Source of the DNA: Tous-C4FEB sp044356555
GTDB taxonomy: Bacteria > Verrucomicrobiota > Verrucomicrobiia > Opitutales > Opitutaceae
NCBI GenBank assembly: GCA_044356555.1
Contig: JBIKWB010000018.1
Location: forward strand, 39,241-103,240
Length of the DNA: 64,000 bases
Direction of reading: 5' to 3'
The notes under the pieces: model-generated
What the model was told of the DNA's origin: nothing
Seen by the model: the letters and a program-made list of their open reading frames with translations, nothing else
Databases searched by the model: none
Program-made: the position numbers and the translations under genes
Part shown: positions 52,654-62,498 of the stretch, in pieces
How the letters are laid out: each line of letters starts with the position of its first letter
How positions within the stretch are numbered: the first letter of the stretch is position 1

Positions 52654-53481
52654 ATGCCCAAACGCTTCGATCAAGCCCGCCCGTTTCTCACGCTGGGGCT
52701 TGTCGTCGCCGCTTGGCTCATCGTGCCGACCGTCATCAAAACGTTTACCCGCGCGTCTTTTTTCGAGCTCACCGCCCCGGTCAGCGTCGCCGCCTCCTAC
52801 GCCCGCGATCTCCAAGAATACTGGTCCCTGCGTCTCCGTTCGAACAGCGAGCTGATCGAGGCCGGTCGCGATCTCGCCCGCCTCAACGCTTCCTACGATC
52901 TCGCCGTCCAACAAAACGTCGAGATGCAGGGTGAGATCGCCCGCCTCGAAGCCATTCTTCGCCTGCCGGCTTACTCCGGCTACCGCTCCGAACATGCCCG
53001 CGTTGTGCGCCGCGATTTTTCGGGCTGGTGGCAGCGACTCACCATCCGCAAAGGCAAAAACTTCAACCTCACCGTCGGCTCCCCCGTTGTTTTCAGCGGG
53101 GGCGTCGTCGGTCGCATCAGCGAGGTCTTTGCCTACACCGCTACCGTCGATCTCATTAGCAGCCAGACCGTGCGTCTAGCGGCCGTCGTCGAGGGCGATA
53201 TCCGGCCCATCAGTTACCAAGGCGGCCTCAATCCCACCTTCGGTTCGGCTGGCGGCGTCATCGAGTTTGTCCCGCTCGACATCTTTGCCAGCGCCAACGC
53301 CACCAAGCGCCTCGTCACCTCGGGCCTTGGCGGCGTCTTCCCGCCCGGCCTGACCATCGGCTCCGTGATCAAGGTCGAGCCCAGCACCGATGGCCTCTTC
53401 AAGTCCGGCGAGGTCAAACTCGACGATCGGCTCGCCGCCCTCACGGAAGTCACCGTTCTCGTCCCCCTCGAGTCTTACTGA
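52654..53481 (+). CDS. mreC: Rod shape-determining protein MreC
   Basis: A 275-residue bitopic periplasmic protein: one N-terminal membrane helix (FLTLGLVVAAWLIVPTVI), a coiled coil at about 60-110 (DLARLNASYDLAVQQNVEMQ), and the two beta-barrel domain of MreC (VRRDFSGWWQRLTIRKGKNF, GGVVGRISEVFAYTATVDLI). It polymerises and links MreB with PBP2. It begins 99 bases after the small membrane protein gene. Confidence 0.93.
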   Translation: MPKRFDQARPFLTLGLVVAAWLIVPTVIKTFTRASFFELTAPVSVAASYARDLQEYWSLRLRSNSELIEAGRDLARLNASYDLAVQQNVEMQGEIARLEAILRLPAYSGYRSEHARVVRRDFSGWWQRLTIRKGKNFNLTVGSPVVFSGGVVGRISEVFAYTATVDLISSQTVRLAAVVEGDIRPISYQGGLNPTFGSAGGVIEFVPLDIFASANATKRLVTSGLGGVFPPGLTIGSVIKVEPSTDGLFKSGEVKLDDRLAALTEVTVLVPLESY

Positions 53482-53554
53482 TCGACCCGCTTCCCAACCG
53501 ATCTCGCCGCCCCTCGTTTTCCGCAACCGCTCACCGCTCCAACGCCTTTCCCCT

Positions 53555-54064
53555 TTGCTCCGATTCAGCCTCATTTTTCTTTCGACGCTCCTGCTTTGGA
53601 CCGTAACCGCGCAACTCAACCATGCGCTCGCGCCTTGGCGCCTCTACGTCTTCGTCGGTGCGCTCGCCGTCACGCTTCCCGCCATCACGCTTCCCCTCAA
53701 AACCGGCCTGCTCGCCAGTTTTTGCGGAGGCCTGTTTTTCGACGCGGTCGCTCCGGTCAGTTTCGGCACCCACGCCCTGCTTTTCGCGCTCACTCACGCG
53801 GTCGTCTTTAACTTCCGCGACCGCGTCCCCCGCGACGACACATTGAGCCGCGTGGTCATCGCGCTGTTCGCCAACCTCGGCCTCTTCCTGATTTTCTCAT
53901 TTACGCAGGTCGCCCGTTCTCCCGCCCCGGCCAGCATGTGGCCGCGCCTTTTCGCCGACCTCGCCTGCTCCCAAATCTGCCTGGCGCTCATCGCCCCATG
54001 GTTTTTTGCGATCCAAGCCCGTGCGCTCGCGCTCATCGCGGACGACACCCATCGCTACGCCTGA
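53555..54064 (+). CDS. mreD: Rod shape-determining protein MreD
   Basis: A polytopic inner-membrane protein of about 170 residues with five hydrophobic segments (FSLIFLSTLLLWTVTAQLNH, FVGALAVTLPAITLPLKTGL, LFANLGLFLIFSFTQVA and others), placed between mreC and mrdA. The start is uncertain: ATG 53390 would overlap mreC by 92 bases and add Ser/Pro-rich shadow sequence, so I give TTG 53555, which produces the usual MreD length. No ribosome binding site is obvious before it. Confidence 0.8.
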   Translation: MLRFSLIFLSTLLLWTVTAQLNHALAPWRLYVFVGALAVTLPAITLPLKTGLLASFCGGLFFDAVAPVSFGTHALLFALTHAVVFNFRDRVPRDDTLSRVVIALFANLGLFLIFSFTQVARSPAPASMWPRLFADLACSQICLALIAPWFFAIQARALALIADDTHRYA

Positions 54065-54070
54065 CTGCCT

Positions 54071-56059
54071 GTGGCCTCCGACGATCACAACCTCGCCGAC
54101 CGCTCAGGCAAACTTTTCGAGTCCCACAAGGGCTACGATCCCCGCGTCGTCTTTTTCTATTTTATCGCCGCCGGCCTGCTCCTCCTCCTCGGCGGCGGAC
54201 TCGCTTACCAACAACTGCTCCGCGGCGATCTTTACCACGACCGCGAGCGCACCCAGAACCAGCGCCGCATCTTGGTCCCCGGCCCCCGTGGCAATATCCA
54301 CGACCGCCACGGCGAACTCCTCGTCGGAAACCGCCCCCGTTTCGCCGTCGTGCTCTACCTGGACGAACTTCGCTCGCGCTTCCGCACGGAGTTCATCCGC
54401 ATCCGAAAAAATTACCGCGAGACCGACGATCAGGAGCTACCCACCGCCGAACAGCTTTTGACTTTGGCCCGCGTCAGCGTCGTCCAGTCATACCTTGAAC
54501 AGATCAACGCCATCCTCGGCCGCGATCTGAAAGTCGATGCCGGACGCCTCAACAAACACTTCGCCCGCGACCTCCTGCTGCCCTATCCGCTGATCGAGGA
54601 TCTGCCGCCGGCCGATTACGCCCGCCTCATCGAACGCCTTCCAGTCGTCTCGCCCCTGCAACTCTATACGACCAACACCCGCGACTATCCTCACGCGTCC
54701 ACCGCCTCCCACACCCTCGGTTTTGTGGGAATTAACGAGGACGTTGAGTCCAACAACCTCTCCGGCTCCGACCTCGCCACCTTCAAGATGCGCGGCTCGA
54801 TCGGCCGCGACGGCCTTGAGCTCAAGTTTGATCAACTCCTGCAAGGCGAAGCCGGCGGGTCCATCTTCCGCGTCGATCCTCTCGGCTACCGGCTCCGCGA
54901 TACCAAGGCCGTAGAAACCCTCCTGCCCGTGCAGGGCAAGAATCTCGTTACCTCCATCGACCTCGACCTTCAGCTCACCGCCGAAAAGGCCATCGGCGAT
55001 CAGGTGGGCGCCGCCGTCGCCATCGACGTCCGCACCGGCGAGGTCCTCGTCCTCGCTAGCAAGCCCGACTACGATCTTTCCAAATTCGCTCCGCGCCTGA
55101 GCCACGCCGAAGCCGCCGATATCACCGCCCGCGGCGCCTGGACGAATCTCGCCATCAGCGGTGCTTTTCCGCCCGGATCCACCTTCAAGATTCTCACCTC
55201 CATCGCCGGCATGCGCGCCGGTATCATCGACCCCGACGAGCCCCTCGACAACTGCCAGGGTACCGTCCGCATCGGCAACCGTCCGTTCGTCTGCAACAAC
55301 GCCCGCGGGCGCCACGGCGAAATCCTTCTCCCGGGCGCCATCGCCCAAAGCTGCGATATCTACTACTTCGCGGCCGGTCAGCTCATGACCCAGGACCGCC
55401 TCGCTGCCGAGGGCCGCCGCTTTCACCTCCACGAGCGCACCGGCATCGAGCTGCCCAATGAAACGCGGCGGATGATCATGCCTGATTCCGACTACAAAGA
55501 ACGGGTGTTCGGAGAAAAATGGTTTCCCGGCGACACCGCCAACGCCTCCATCGGCCAAGGCTACGTCCTCGTCAGTCCGCTCCAGATGGCGTGCTTTGCC
55601 GCTTCCGTCGCGCGCAACGAGGTCCACACCCCGCCCACGCTCGTTCACCGCCCCGACGCGCCCACCCTTAAAACGGAATCCATCGGGCTCACTCCCGCCC
55701 AACGCTCCGCTCTCGTCGAAGGCATGGTGCTGACGATCACCGAGGGCACGGCCAAGGCGCTCAACATCGACCAATTCAAAATCCCCGGCGTCCGCCTCGC
55801 CGGCAAAACCGGCACCGCCCAAAAAGTCGTCACCAAAGACGGCAAGACCGGCATCATCAATTACGCCTGGTTCATCTGCTTCGCCCCCGCCGACAATCCG
55901 GAGATCGCCATGGCCGTTATGCTCGAGGGCGACACGATCGGCGAGGAATTCGGCGGCGGCCGCAACGCCGGCCCGGTGGCCGCAACCGTGATCAAAAAGT
56001 ATTTCGAAAACAAAAATCGTCCCGCCGGTCAAAAGATCACTCCGTTCCGCACCGAGTGA
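54071..56059 (+). CDS. mrdA: Penicillin-binding protein 2 (transpeptidase)
   Basis: A 662-residue class B PBP for lateral wall elongation. One membrane helix (FFYFIAAGLLLLLGGGLAYQ) at about 28-48, a pedestal domain, and a transpeptidase with Ser370-x-x-Lys373 (PPGSTFKI), SCD (AQSCDIYYF) and KTGTAQK. The start is GTG 54071, six bases after mreD. Length and order fit the mre operon. No rodA follows; the next genes converge, so RodA must be encoded elsewhere. Confidence 0.95.
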   Translation: MASDDHNLADRSGKLFESHKGYDPRVVFFYFIAAGLLLLLGGGLAYQQLLRGDLYHDRERTQNQRRILVPGPRGNIHDRHGELLVGNRPRFAVVLYLDELRSRFRTEFIRIRKNYRETDDQELPTAEQLLTLARVSVVQSYLEQINAILGRDLKVDAGRLNKHFARDLLLPYPLIEDLPPADYARLIERLPVVSPLQLYTTNTRDYPHASTASHTLGFVGINEDVESNNLSGSDLATFKMRGSIGRDGLELKFDQLLQGEAGGSIFRVDPLGYRLRDTKAVETLLPVQGKNLVTSIDLDLQLTAEKAIGDQVGAAVAIDVRTGEVLVLASKPDYDLSKFAPRLSHAEAADITARGAWTNLAISGAFPPGSTFKILTSIAGMRAGIIDPDEPLDNCQGTVRIGNRPFVCNNARGRHGEILLPGAIAQSCDIYYFAAGQLMTQDRLAAEGRRFHLHERTGIELPNETRRMIMPDSDYKERVFGEKWFPGDTANASIGQGYVLVSPLQMACFAASVARNEVHTPPTLVHRPDAPTLKTESIGLTPAQRSALVEGMVLTITEGTAKALNIDQFKIPGVRLAGKTGTAQKVVTKDGKTGIINYAWFICFAPADNPEIAMAVMLEGDTIGEEFGGGRNAGPVAATVIKKYFENKNRPAGQKITPFRTE

Positions 56060-56073
56060 CCCGAGCCCCGTTT

Positions 56074-56109
56074 GTCATCGCGAGAAGCGCAGCGACGCGG
56101 CGATCCATC
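56074..56109. repeat. GTCATCGCGAG-type intergenic repeat
   Basis: GTCATCGCGAGAAGCGCAGC followed by GACGCGGCGATCCATC, between the convergent mrdA and tgpA genes. From memory it resembles the GTCATTGCGAGNGAAGCGA-type repeat found in many unrelated bacterial genomes. Only one copy is seen in the window. Confidence 0.5.
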
Positions 56110-56166
56110 TGCTCACCCACAGCGCGAAGCGCCCTTCCTGAATCGTGAATTCCCGCTGCTCCCGCG

Positions 56167-58416
56167 CTAACGCCGCCGCGCCTTCAATCGACTCCGGGCC
56201 CGCCGGAATATGATCTCCGGCTGCAGCCAAGTCGCCCGCGGCCCGTAGCGCAGCCGCTCCAGCTCCGTCCGCAGCTCCGCATCGTCCGCTTCGTCGCCCG
56301 ACCAATTCGCCAACAGTCTTCCCGCCTCCCGCCGCACGGGATCTTCTTTTTTCGATCCGCCGCGCCAGCGCAGATCCCGCAGCCAGAATCGAAGGTTCCA
56401 CCCGGCCCATCCCGCCGCCGCCACGCCGCCGGCCAACATCAGCGCCGTCGTTATCCGTTGCAGGTCCCACGGTCCCGCGAGCCACGCCTTGAGCGCCGCA
56501 ACCCCGCGCTCCAACGCCTCTCGCGCCCGCTTCCCGGTGTTTTCGGTCGCGGTCTTCACCGCCTTGAGCGTTTCAACCTGTGAGCTCGCATCGAAACTAA
56601 CGATCCTCCGATACCAAAACACCCGCAGACTGTCCAAACGCGCCGTCCAGCTTCGATCCATCCGGCCCGCCATTGCGCCTGTTCCGCCCTCGGCTGCCGC
56701 CATCGCCGCCGAAGCCGGTGCCAGCGCATCCGCTCTCAACCACGCCCCGCGGGTCTCGTCCCAGATCTCCGCCCAAGCGTGCGCATCCGAGTTTCTGACC
56801 GTAAAGTTGTTTGAAAACCCGTTCCAAGATCCTCCCCGAAAACCGATCACCACCCGCGCCGCAAAACCCGCATCGCGCGCCAACAGCACCAGCGCCCCGG
56901 CAAACAGTTCGCAATGGCCTTCCGCCTGCGAAGCCGTCCAACGCACCAACGCGTCGCCCGCACCCGACGGAATCTTCGGCGCGAGCGAGTAACTGTGGTT
57001 GCGCGTCAGCCAAGCGCCCGCCGCACCCGCGAACTCCGCCGCCGACGCTCCGCCGCCGATCTCCGCCCGCACCCGCGCCAACACCGCCCGATCCTCCGCG
57101 CCCAATCCCGTGCGGCGTTGCAAGAGTCCTTCGCCCCGCCCGCTCTCCGGCACTTCGCCGCGCCGCCCCCAACGTTCGGCAAAAACCGGATCGGGCATCG
57201 CGTCGGCAAAGCGCATCCCTTCCACCCGATACGCCGTCATCGTCGCCGGCTCCGTCCGGAGCGTCACCAACCCCAGTTCTCCGCTCGACCGGAAATTTTG
57301 CACCTCACGAAATCGCAACTCACCAAATCGGCCAAGCAGCGGCAGATACCGGCTCACCCCCGACTCCAGATAAAAGGTCCAGAACACCGGCTGCCCCAGC
57401 TCCGCCCGCGCCTCTCCGCGCAGCAAGGTCTCTTTACGCTCCGGACTGAAGACCGCGCGATTCATGCCCGGCGACAACCGGAATCCGCCTTCACGATACT
57501 CATCGAGCACCAGCATCCGCCAATACGGCGAAGCCGGCACCGCCGTCGGGTCCGACACGTCCACACTCATTGCCACGCTGTTGTCCTGCAAAATCTCCGT
57601 CACATCGCCAAACTTGATCGAATCGTTGAACCCGGAGCGCGCCTTCTTCGCGATGAACCGCTCCAGAAAAAGACTGTTGTCCATCTGGAAGCGGGGAATG
57701 GCCAAAAACAGCAGCGCCGACACCGCCACCACGCCGACGAACAACGTCCCGCCGAGCACCAACACCCGCCAATCGGACACCGCCCGCAACTTCGCAACCA
57801 GTCTCCCCCAATCCATGTGCTCGGCCCAAGCCGGCAGGCCCAACTCGGGCGCGTTCCACGTGATCAGCCCCCGCAACCCTTTCTTCGCCTCAACCGGTTT
57901 TGCCTCGTGATCTTCGGTCAGCGTGATCACCAAAAGAAACGCCAGCGCACAACCGGTGAACGCCAGAATCTGCACCGCAAACGTCAACGAAACCGTGAGC
58001 ACGCCCGCGACCACGATCAGAAAAAGACCGAGCACGATCACCTGAAGATCGTCGCGACGTTGCCGGTAACTGATGCCGCGATAGAGCAGCAGCATGATGT
58101 CGAGCCGCACCATCGCCGGTAGCATCTCGCCCTTCAGCCAAAGGTCCCCGAGAAAAAAAGCCACGATCGCCGGAAACGCCAGCGTGTGCACCCAGCGCGG
58201 CACCCGGGCCGGCCAGCGCGGCCACACCAACCCCGCCCCCACTGCCACCATCGTCAGCCCCATCAAAATCCACGCATCGATCTCGAGGTAGAAGACCGTC
58301 CACACCGACAGCAAAATCAACGCTCCGCCCAGCACCCACTTGAGTTGGCTCAACTCATCCGCCGAGAGCTGGGGTCGCCCCAAGGCCCGCACAAAACTTT
58401 TGGTCCGGGTTGTCAT
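56167..58416 (-). CDS. TgpA-family membrane transglutaminase-like protein
   Basis: A 749-residue protein with six or more N-terminal membrane helices (DUF3488-type, residues about 20-270), a periplasmic transglutaminase-like core at about 450-560, and a further membrane helix near 685 with a cytoplasmic tail. The catalytic cysteine is in EGHCELFAGAL, the histidine in NSDAHAWAEIW and the aspartate probably in LRADALAP. TgpA-type proteins act on peptidoglycan precursors or exported proteins. Its ATG overlaps the stop of the DUF58 gene (ATGA), and with moxR forms a conserved three-gene operon. Confidence 0.9.
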   Translation of the reverse strand: MTTRTKSFVRALGRPQLSADELSQLKWVLGGALILLSVWTVFYLEIDAWILMGLTMVAVGAGLVWPRWPARVPRWVHTLAFPAIVAFFLGDLWLKGEMLPAMVRLDIMLLLYRGISYRQRRDDLQVIVLGLFLIVVAGVLTVSLTFAVQILAFTGCALAFLLVITLTEDHEAKPVEAKKGLRGLITWNAPELGLPAWAEHMDWGRLVAKLRAVSDWRVLVLGGTLFVGVVAVSALLFLAIPRFQMDNSLFLERFIAKKARSGFNDSIKFGDVTEILQDNSVAMSVDVSDPTAVPASPYWRMLVLDEYREGGFRLSPGMNRAVFSPERKETLLRGEARAELGQPVFWTFYLESGVSRYLPLLGRFGELRFREVQNFRSSGELGLVTLRTEPATMTAYRVEGMRFADAMPDPVFAERWGRRGEVPESGRGEGLLQRRTGLGAEDRAVLARVRAEIGGGASAAEFAGAAGAWLTRNHSYSLAPKIPSGAGDALVRWTASQAEGHCELFAGALVLLARDAGFAARVVIGFRGGSWNGFSNNFTVRNSDAHAWAEIWDETRGAWLRADALAPASAAMAAAEGGTGAMAGRMDRSWTARLDSLRVFWYRRIVSFDASSQVETLKAVKTATENTGKRAREALERGVAALKAWLAGPWDLQRITTALMLAGGVAAAGWAGWNLRFWLRDLRWRGGSKKEDPVRREAGRLLANWSGDEADDAELRTELERLRYGPRATWLQPEIIFRRARSRLKARRR

Positions 58417-59708
58417 CAGGTGGCCGCAGCCTTTTGCCCATCGATCAACGCCACGACGCCTTGCCCCCCGTCCGGAGCAAACGTCAGCACATTTCTCCCG
58501 GCAGCGCGGACGCCCCCGTCCGCACCCAGATCCACCGCTCGCCCCTCGGGCGACGACTCAGGCGCTTCCACCAGCGCCAATTGGTCCAGCCAGCCTTCCA
58601 GATCGCGCACATGCTGCACCAGGACCGGAGGCGCCGCGTCCAACGCCAACGACAACAGTTGCCCCTCGCGAAAAAGGTCCTCGGCCAGCGTCGCCGCAAA
58701 TCGCACCAAGAGTTCAAACTGCTCCGCCCGCGGCCACAGTTCCGCATCCGTCCGCACCCACACGGCATAGCCTTGGCTGCTCTCCGCCGTGAACTGCCGC
58801 ACCAGCAATTGCTGGGTCCGCGCACTCGCCTTCCAGTGAATCAGCCGGTGCGAATCGCCCTCCGCATAACGCCGCAACGCCAGCAAATCCCCGCCGCCGC
58901 CCACGCGCGCCCGCTCTTCGTTTCCGCCCGACCGCCGCGCCCCGCCGATCCCGAGCCGCCGATACTCCACCGGCGCCGGCCACACCACGACATCCGCCCG
59001 CAACTCCGTGCCGACATATTTTCTCAAAAATCCGAACGGAAACAACGAACCCACGCCCGCCAGCTCCACCCGTAAGCGCCCCCGGCGCGCCGGCGAGAAA
59101 CTCCAGTCCAGCCGCGTCTCACCCTGCGGCTCCAACCGCTCCCGCAGCGCCACTTGCCCCCGCACCGCCTCGGCTTCCGCTTTCTTTAAAATCGCGCGCA
59201 CGTCGATTCCTTTGCCCGTGACCGTGGACTCGGCCTTGGCGCCGCGCACCTCCTTTGCCTGCGGTCGCGCGACCCACTCGAACCAAAGTCCATACGTGGG
59301 CAAAAACCGCTTTCCGTTGCGCAAAGCCAACCCCACGCCCGCCGTTTGCCCGACCCGCCACGGCGGCTGCGCGTCGAGCCGCCACGCCACCCGGCTCAGA
59401 TTCAGCCACGAGAGCACGCCGCTCAAAATCAGGCACGCCAACAGCAGCGAGAGCGTGATAAACAAAATGTTGCTCGACGAATTATACGCCGCCGTGCCGA
59501 GGCCGAAGCACAACCCGATCAAGATCACGCCGGAAGCCGTCGGCACGATCCGTTCCCCGCTCCGCGGCCACACGAGCATCCAAACCAATTCTCTCCAGCG
59601 AAATTTCCTCCGCGGCCGCTTCGCGCCCGGCCCGGACCAGTCCCCACCATCGCGCGGGACGTTTAACGCTGAACGCTCAACGCTGAACGTTAAAAGATCG
59701 GCCGCCAT
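58416..59708 (-). CDS. DUF58 domain membrane-associated protein
   Basis: A 430-residue protein: two N-terminal membrane helices (ASGVILIGLCFGLGTAAYNS, ILFITLSLLLACLILSGVLS), a beta-rich middle and a vWA-like DUF58 domain containing LLALRRYAEGDSHRLIHWKA. It is the usual partner of MoxR ATPases. The first 17 residues (including LLTFSVERSALNV) are encoded by a copy of the intergenic repeat at 59662-59754, so the natural start may lie further downstream, for instance near WMLVWPRSGERIVP. It couples to tgpA by a four-base overlap. Confidence 0.87.
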   Translation of the reverse strand: MAADLLTFSVERSALNVPRDGGDWSGPGAKRPRRKFRWRELVWMLVWPRSGERIVPTASGVILIGLCFGLGTAAYNSSSNILFITLSLLLACLILSGVLSWLNLSRVAWRLDAQPPWRVGQTAGVGLALRNGKRFLPTYGLWFEWVARPQAKEVRGAKAESTVTGKGIDVRAILKKAEAEAVRGQVALRERLEPQGETRLDWSFSPARRGRLRVELAGVGSLFPFGFLRKYVGTELRADVVVWPAPVEYRRLGIGGARRSGGNEERARVGGGGDLLALRRYAEGDSHRLIHWKASARTQQLLVRQFTAESSQGYAVWVRTDAELWPRAEQFELLVRFAATLAEDLFREGQLLSLALDAAPPVLVQHVRDLEGWLDQLALVEAPESSPEGRAVDLGADGGVRAAGRNVLTFAPDGGQGVVALIDGQKAAAT

Positions 59709-59753
59709 TGAGCGTCAATAATCAGGCGTTCAGCGTTGAGCGTTCCACGTTCA

Positions 59754-59754
<1 letters not shown>
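59662..59754. repeat. AACGCTCAACGCTGAACG inverted repeat spanning a gene start
   Basis: Arms GAACGCTCAACGCTGAACGT (59671-59690) and GCGTTCAGCGTTGAGCGTTC (59726-59745) are complementary over 19 of 20 bases, 35 bases apart. The left copy extends into a larger palindrome TTTAACGCTGAACG...CGTTAAA. The element covers the moxR-DUF58 junction and supplies the first DUF58 codons. A related copy lies inside purL at 26161. Confidence 0.85.
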
Positions 59755-60725
<971 letters not shown>

Positions 60726-60784
60726 GGGCCAAAACTTAGTAACCACCCCACCGACGTCAAACCGCGCCCGCCGCGGACCAATTC

Positions 60785-61630
60785 TTACTTCGACGCCGGC
60801 CCCAGCAGCTTAATCAGCACCGAGAAGTCCTCGTTGCCCAAACCCGCCTGCTCGGCCGCGGCCAACCGCTCGCGGACCGTCGCCAACACCGGGAAACCCG
60901 CCGTGCCGTCGATCCCTGAGGCGAGCCGCATATCCTTGAGCATGTGCTTCACCGAAAACTGCGGAGAAAAATCGCCCGACCGCAGCTTCGGCTCCTTCAA
61001 CTTCGCCAGTCCCGACTGACTCGCGTTCCTCGACAGTGCCCCGAAAAACACATCGTCGGAAATGCCCGCGCACCTCGCCAACGTGATCGCCTCGGACAGC
61101 GCCTCCATCTGCGCGGCGATGTTCAGGTTCATCGCGAGCTTCAGCGTCGTCGCCTGCTTGTGGTCGCCGATATGCAGCCGCACGAGCGAAACCAGCCCGA
61201 GCAAACCATCAAGCGAGGCCACCGTCTGGGCGTCTCCACCCACATAGTAGACGACCTGCTTCTGCTCCGCCGCCGGCTTGCTCCCGGTAAACGGCGCCTC
61301 GAGGTAACGCGCGCCTTTGGCCGTCACCGCCGCAAAGAACTCCTCGCTGCTCTTCGGATCAATCGTGCTCGATTGGACCACGGTTTTTCCCGGTCCCAGC
61401 GCCGGCAGGATTTGAGCCAGCAACGCCCGCACCGCCGGCGGATCAGCCACGACGATCTGCACCACATCCGAAGCTTGCGCGACCGCCAGCGGGGTTGCCT
61501 GCCACCGGGGAAACGTCGGCTGGGCCGTGCGGTTCCAAGCCCCCGCCAACACGCCCGCCGCCTCATAGTGACGCGCCCACACCCCGCCGATGATTCCCAG
61601 TCCGAGCACTCCGACCGATTGGTTGTTCAT
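60785..61630 (-). CDS. 3-hydroxyisobutyrate/beta-hydroxyacid dehydrogenase family oxidoreductase
   Basis: A 281-residue NAD(P)-dependent enzyme of the beta-hydroxyacid dehydrogenase family. Features are the Rossmann motif GVLGLGIIGGVWARHYEAAG, the substrate-binding stretch YLEAPFTGSKPAAEQKQVVY and the catalytic lysine in TTLKLAMNLNIAAQMEALSE. The canonical DAPVSGG is altered to EAPFTGS, as in glyoxylate or succinate-semialdehyde reductases of this family. It could reduce tartronate semialdehyde or succinate semialdehyde. It lies upstream of moxR and 54 bases after mtnP on the same strand. Confidence 0.87.
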   Translation of the reverse strand: MNNQSVGVLGLGIIGGVWARHYEAAGVLAGAWNRTAQPTFPRWQATPLAVAQASDVVQIVVADPPAVRALLAQILPALGPGKTVVQSSTIDPKSSEEFFAAVTAKGARYLEAPFTGSKPAAEQKQVVYYVGGDAQTVASLDGLLGLVSLVRLHIGDHKQATTLKLAMNLNIAAQMEALSEAITLARCAGISDDVFFGALSRNASQSGLAKLKEPKLRSGDFSPQFSVKHMLKDMRLASGIDGTAGFPVLATVRERLAAAEQAGLGNEDFSVLIKLLGPASK

Positions 61631-61684
61631 AAAAGTTGGATCAACAAATCCAACGTCGCGCCCAAAGCAATCCGCCTCCCGCCA

Positions 61685-62383
61685 TCACCCCAAAATCTCC
61701 AGCATCCGCCCAAACAGTCGGTTCACCTTGGACTGGTTGTCTTTCACCAGGTCGTGAAATGTGGCGTAGTCGATGGCCGTGCCTTCGATCCCGTTCGCGT
61801 AGTTGTCGACCATCGCGATCGAGTTGTAGCGCAACCCCAGCTCACAGGCCAGATCCGCCTCCTGCCCCGCCGTCATTCCCACCACGTCCCCCCAGTGCCG
61901 GATGATAGCGATCTCCGCCTTGGTCTCAAAACGCGGGCCCCGCGTCTGCACGTAAATCTTCCCGGGTTGCACGGTAAATTCCGGCGCCAACTGGGCGATG
62001 AGCAACGGCATCAAATTATTCGCGATTCCGGGCGCACCGCCTTTCAGCTCGTCGTCAAAATAGGTCGAGGGTCCGGCCAAAAAACCCACATAATCGCTGC
62101 AGGAAACGAGGGTTCCCGGCCGAAGCTCCGGCTTCAGCGAGCCCACCGAATTGAGCGACACCACATCCTGAAACCCCAAATCCGCCAGCGCGCGCAGATT
62201 AGCCCGATAGTTGATCATGTGCGGCGGCACCGGCGCCCCATAGCCGTGCCGGTTGATCAGCGCAAAGTCACCCTGCGTCTTGTAGGTGACCGGTCCATAT
62301 TTGGTCTCGACCGTTCGCACCTCCCACGCCGAGAACAGCGCAGACTTCACGATGCTCGTCCCACTGATAAACGCGACTTTCAT
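61685..62383 (-). CDS. mtnP: Methylthioadenosine/purine nucleoside phosphorylase family protein
   Basis: A 232-residue phosphorylase of the PNP/MTAP family. ATG 62383 gives MKVAFISGTSIVKSALFSAW. Phosphate- and base-binding regions are VTYKTQGDFALINRHGYGAP, YVQTRGPRFETKAEI and VGMTAGQEADLACELGL; the last corresponds to the VGMTxxxE signature of MTA phosphorylase. It is shorter than the human MTAP (283) and similar to archaeal forms. It would cleave S-methylthioadenosine or inosine; substrate is not proven. The upstream open extension to 62536 overlaps the divergent esterase and is rejected. Confidence 0.82.
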   Translation of the reverse strand: MKVAFISGTSIVKSALFSAWEVRTVETKYGPVTYKTQGDFALINRHGYGAPVPPHMINYRANLRALADLGFQDVVSLNSVGSLKPELRPGTLVSCSDYVGFLAGPSTYFDDELKGGAPGIANNLMPLLIAQLAPEFTVQPGKIYVQTRGPRFETKAEIAIIRHWGDVVGMTAGQEADLACELGLRYNSIAMVDNYANGIEGTAIDYATFHDLVKDNQSKVNRLFGRMLEILG

Positions 62384-62498
62384 CCCGCGACTCCCGCGCC
62401 CCGCCGCGTCGATGACAACGCGAAAAACCTCTTGCCCGTTCCGCCTCCGCCCCCTCTGACAATCCAAACTCGCCAGCCCAAAATCGAAAATCTCCAAA

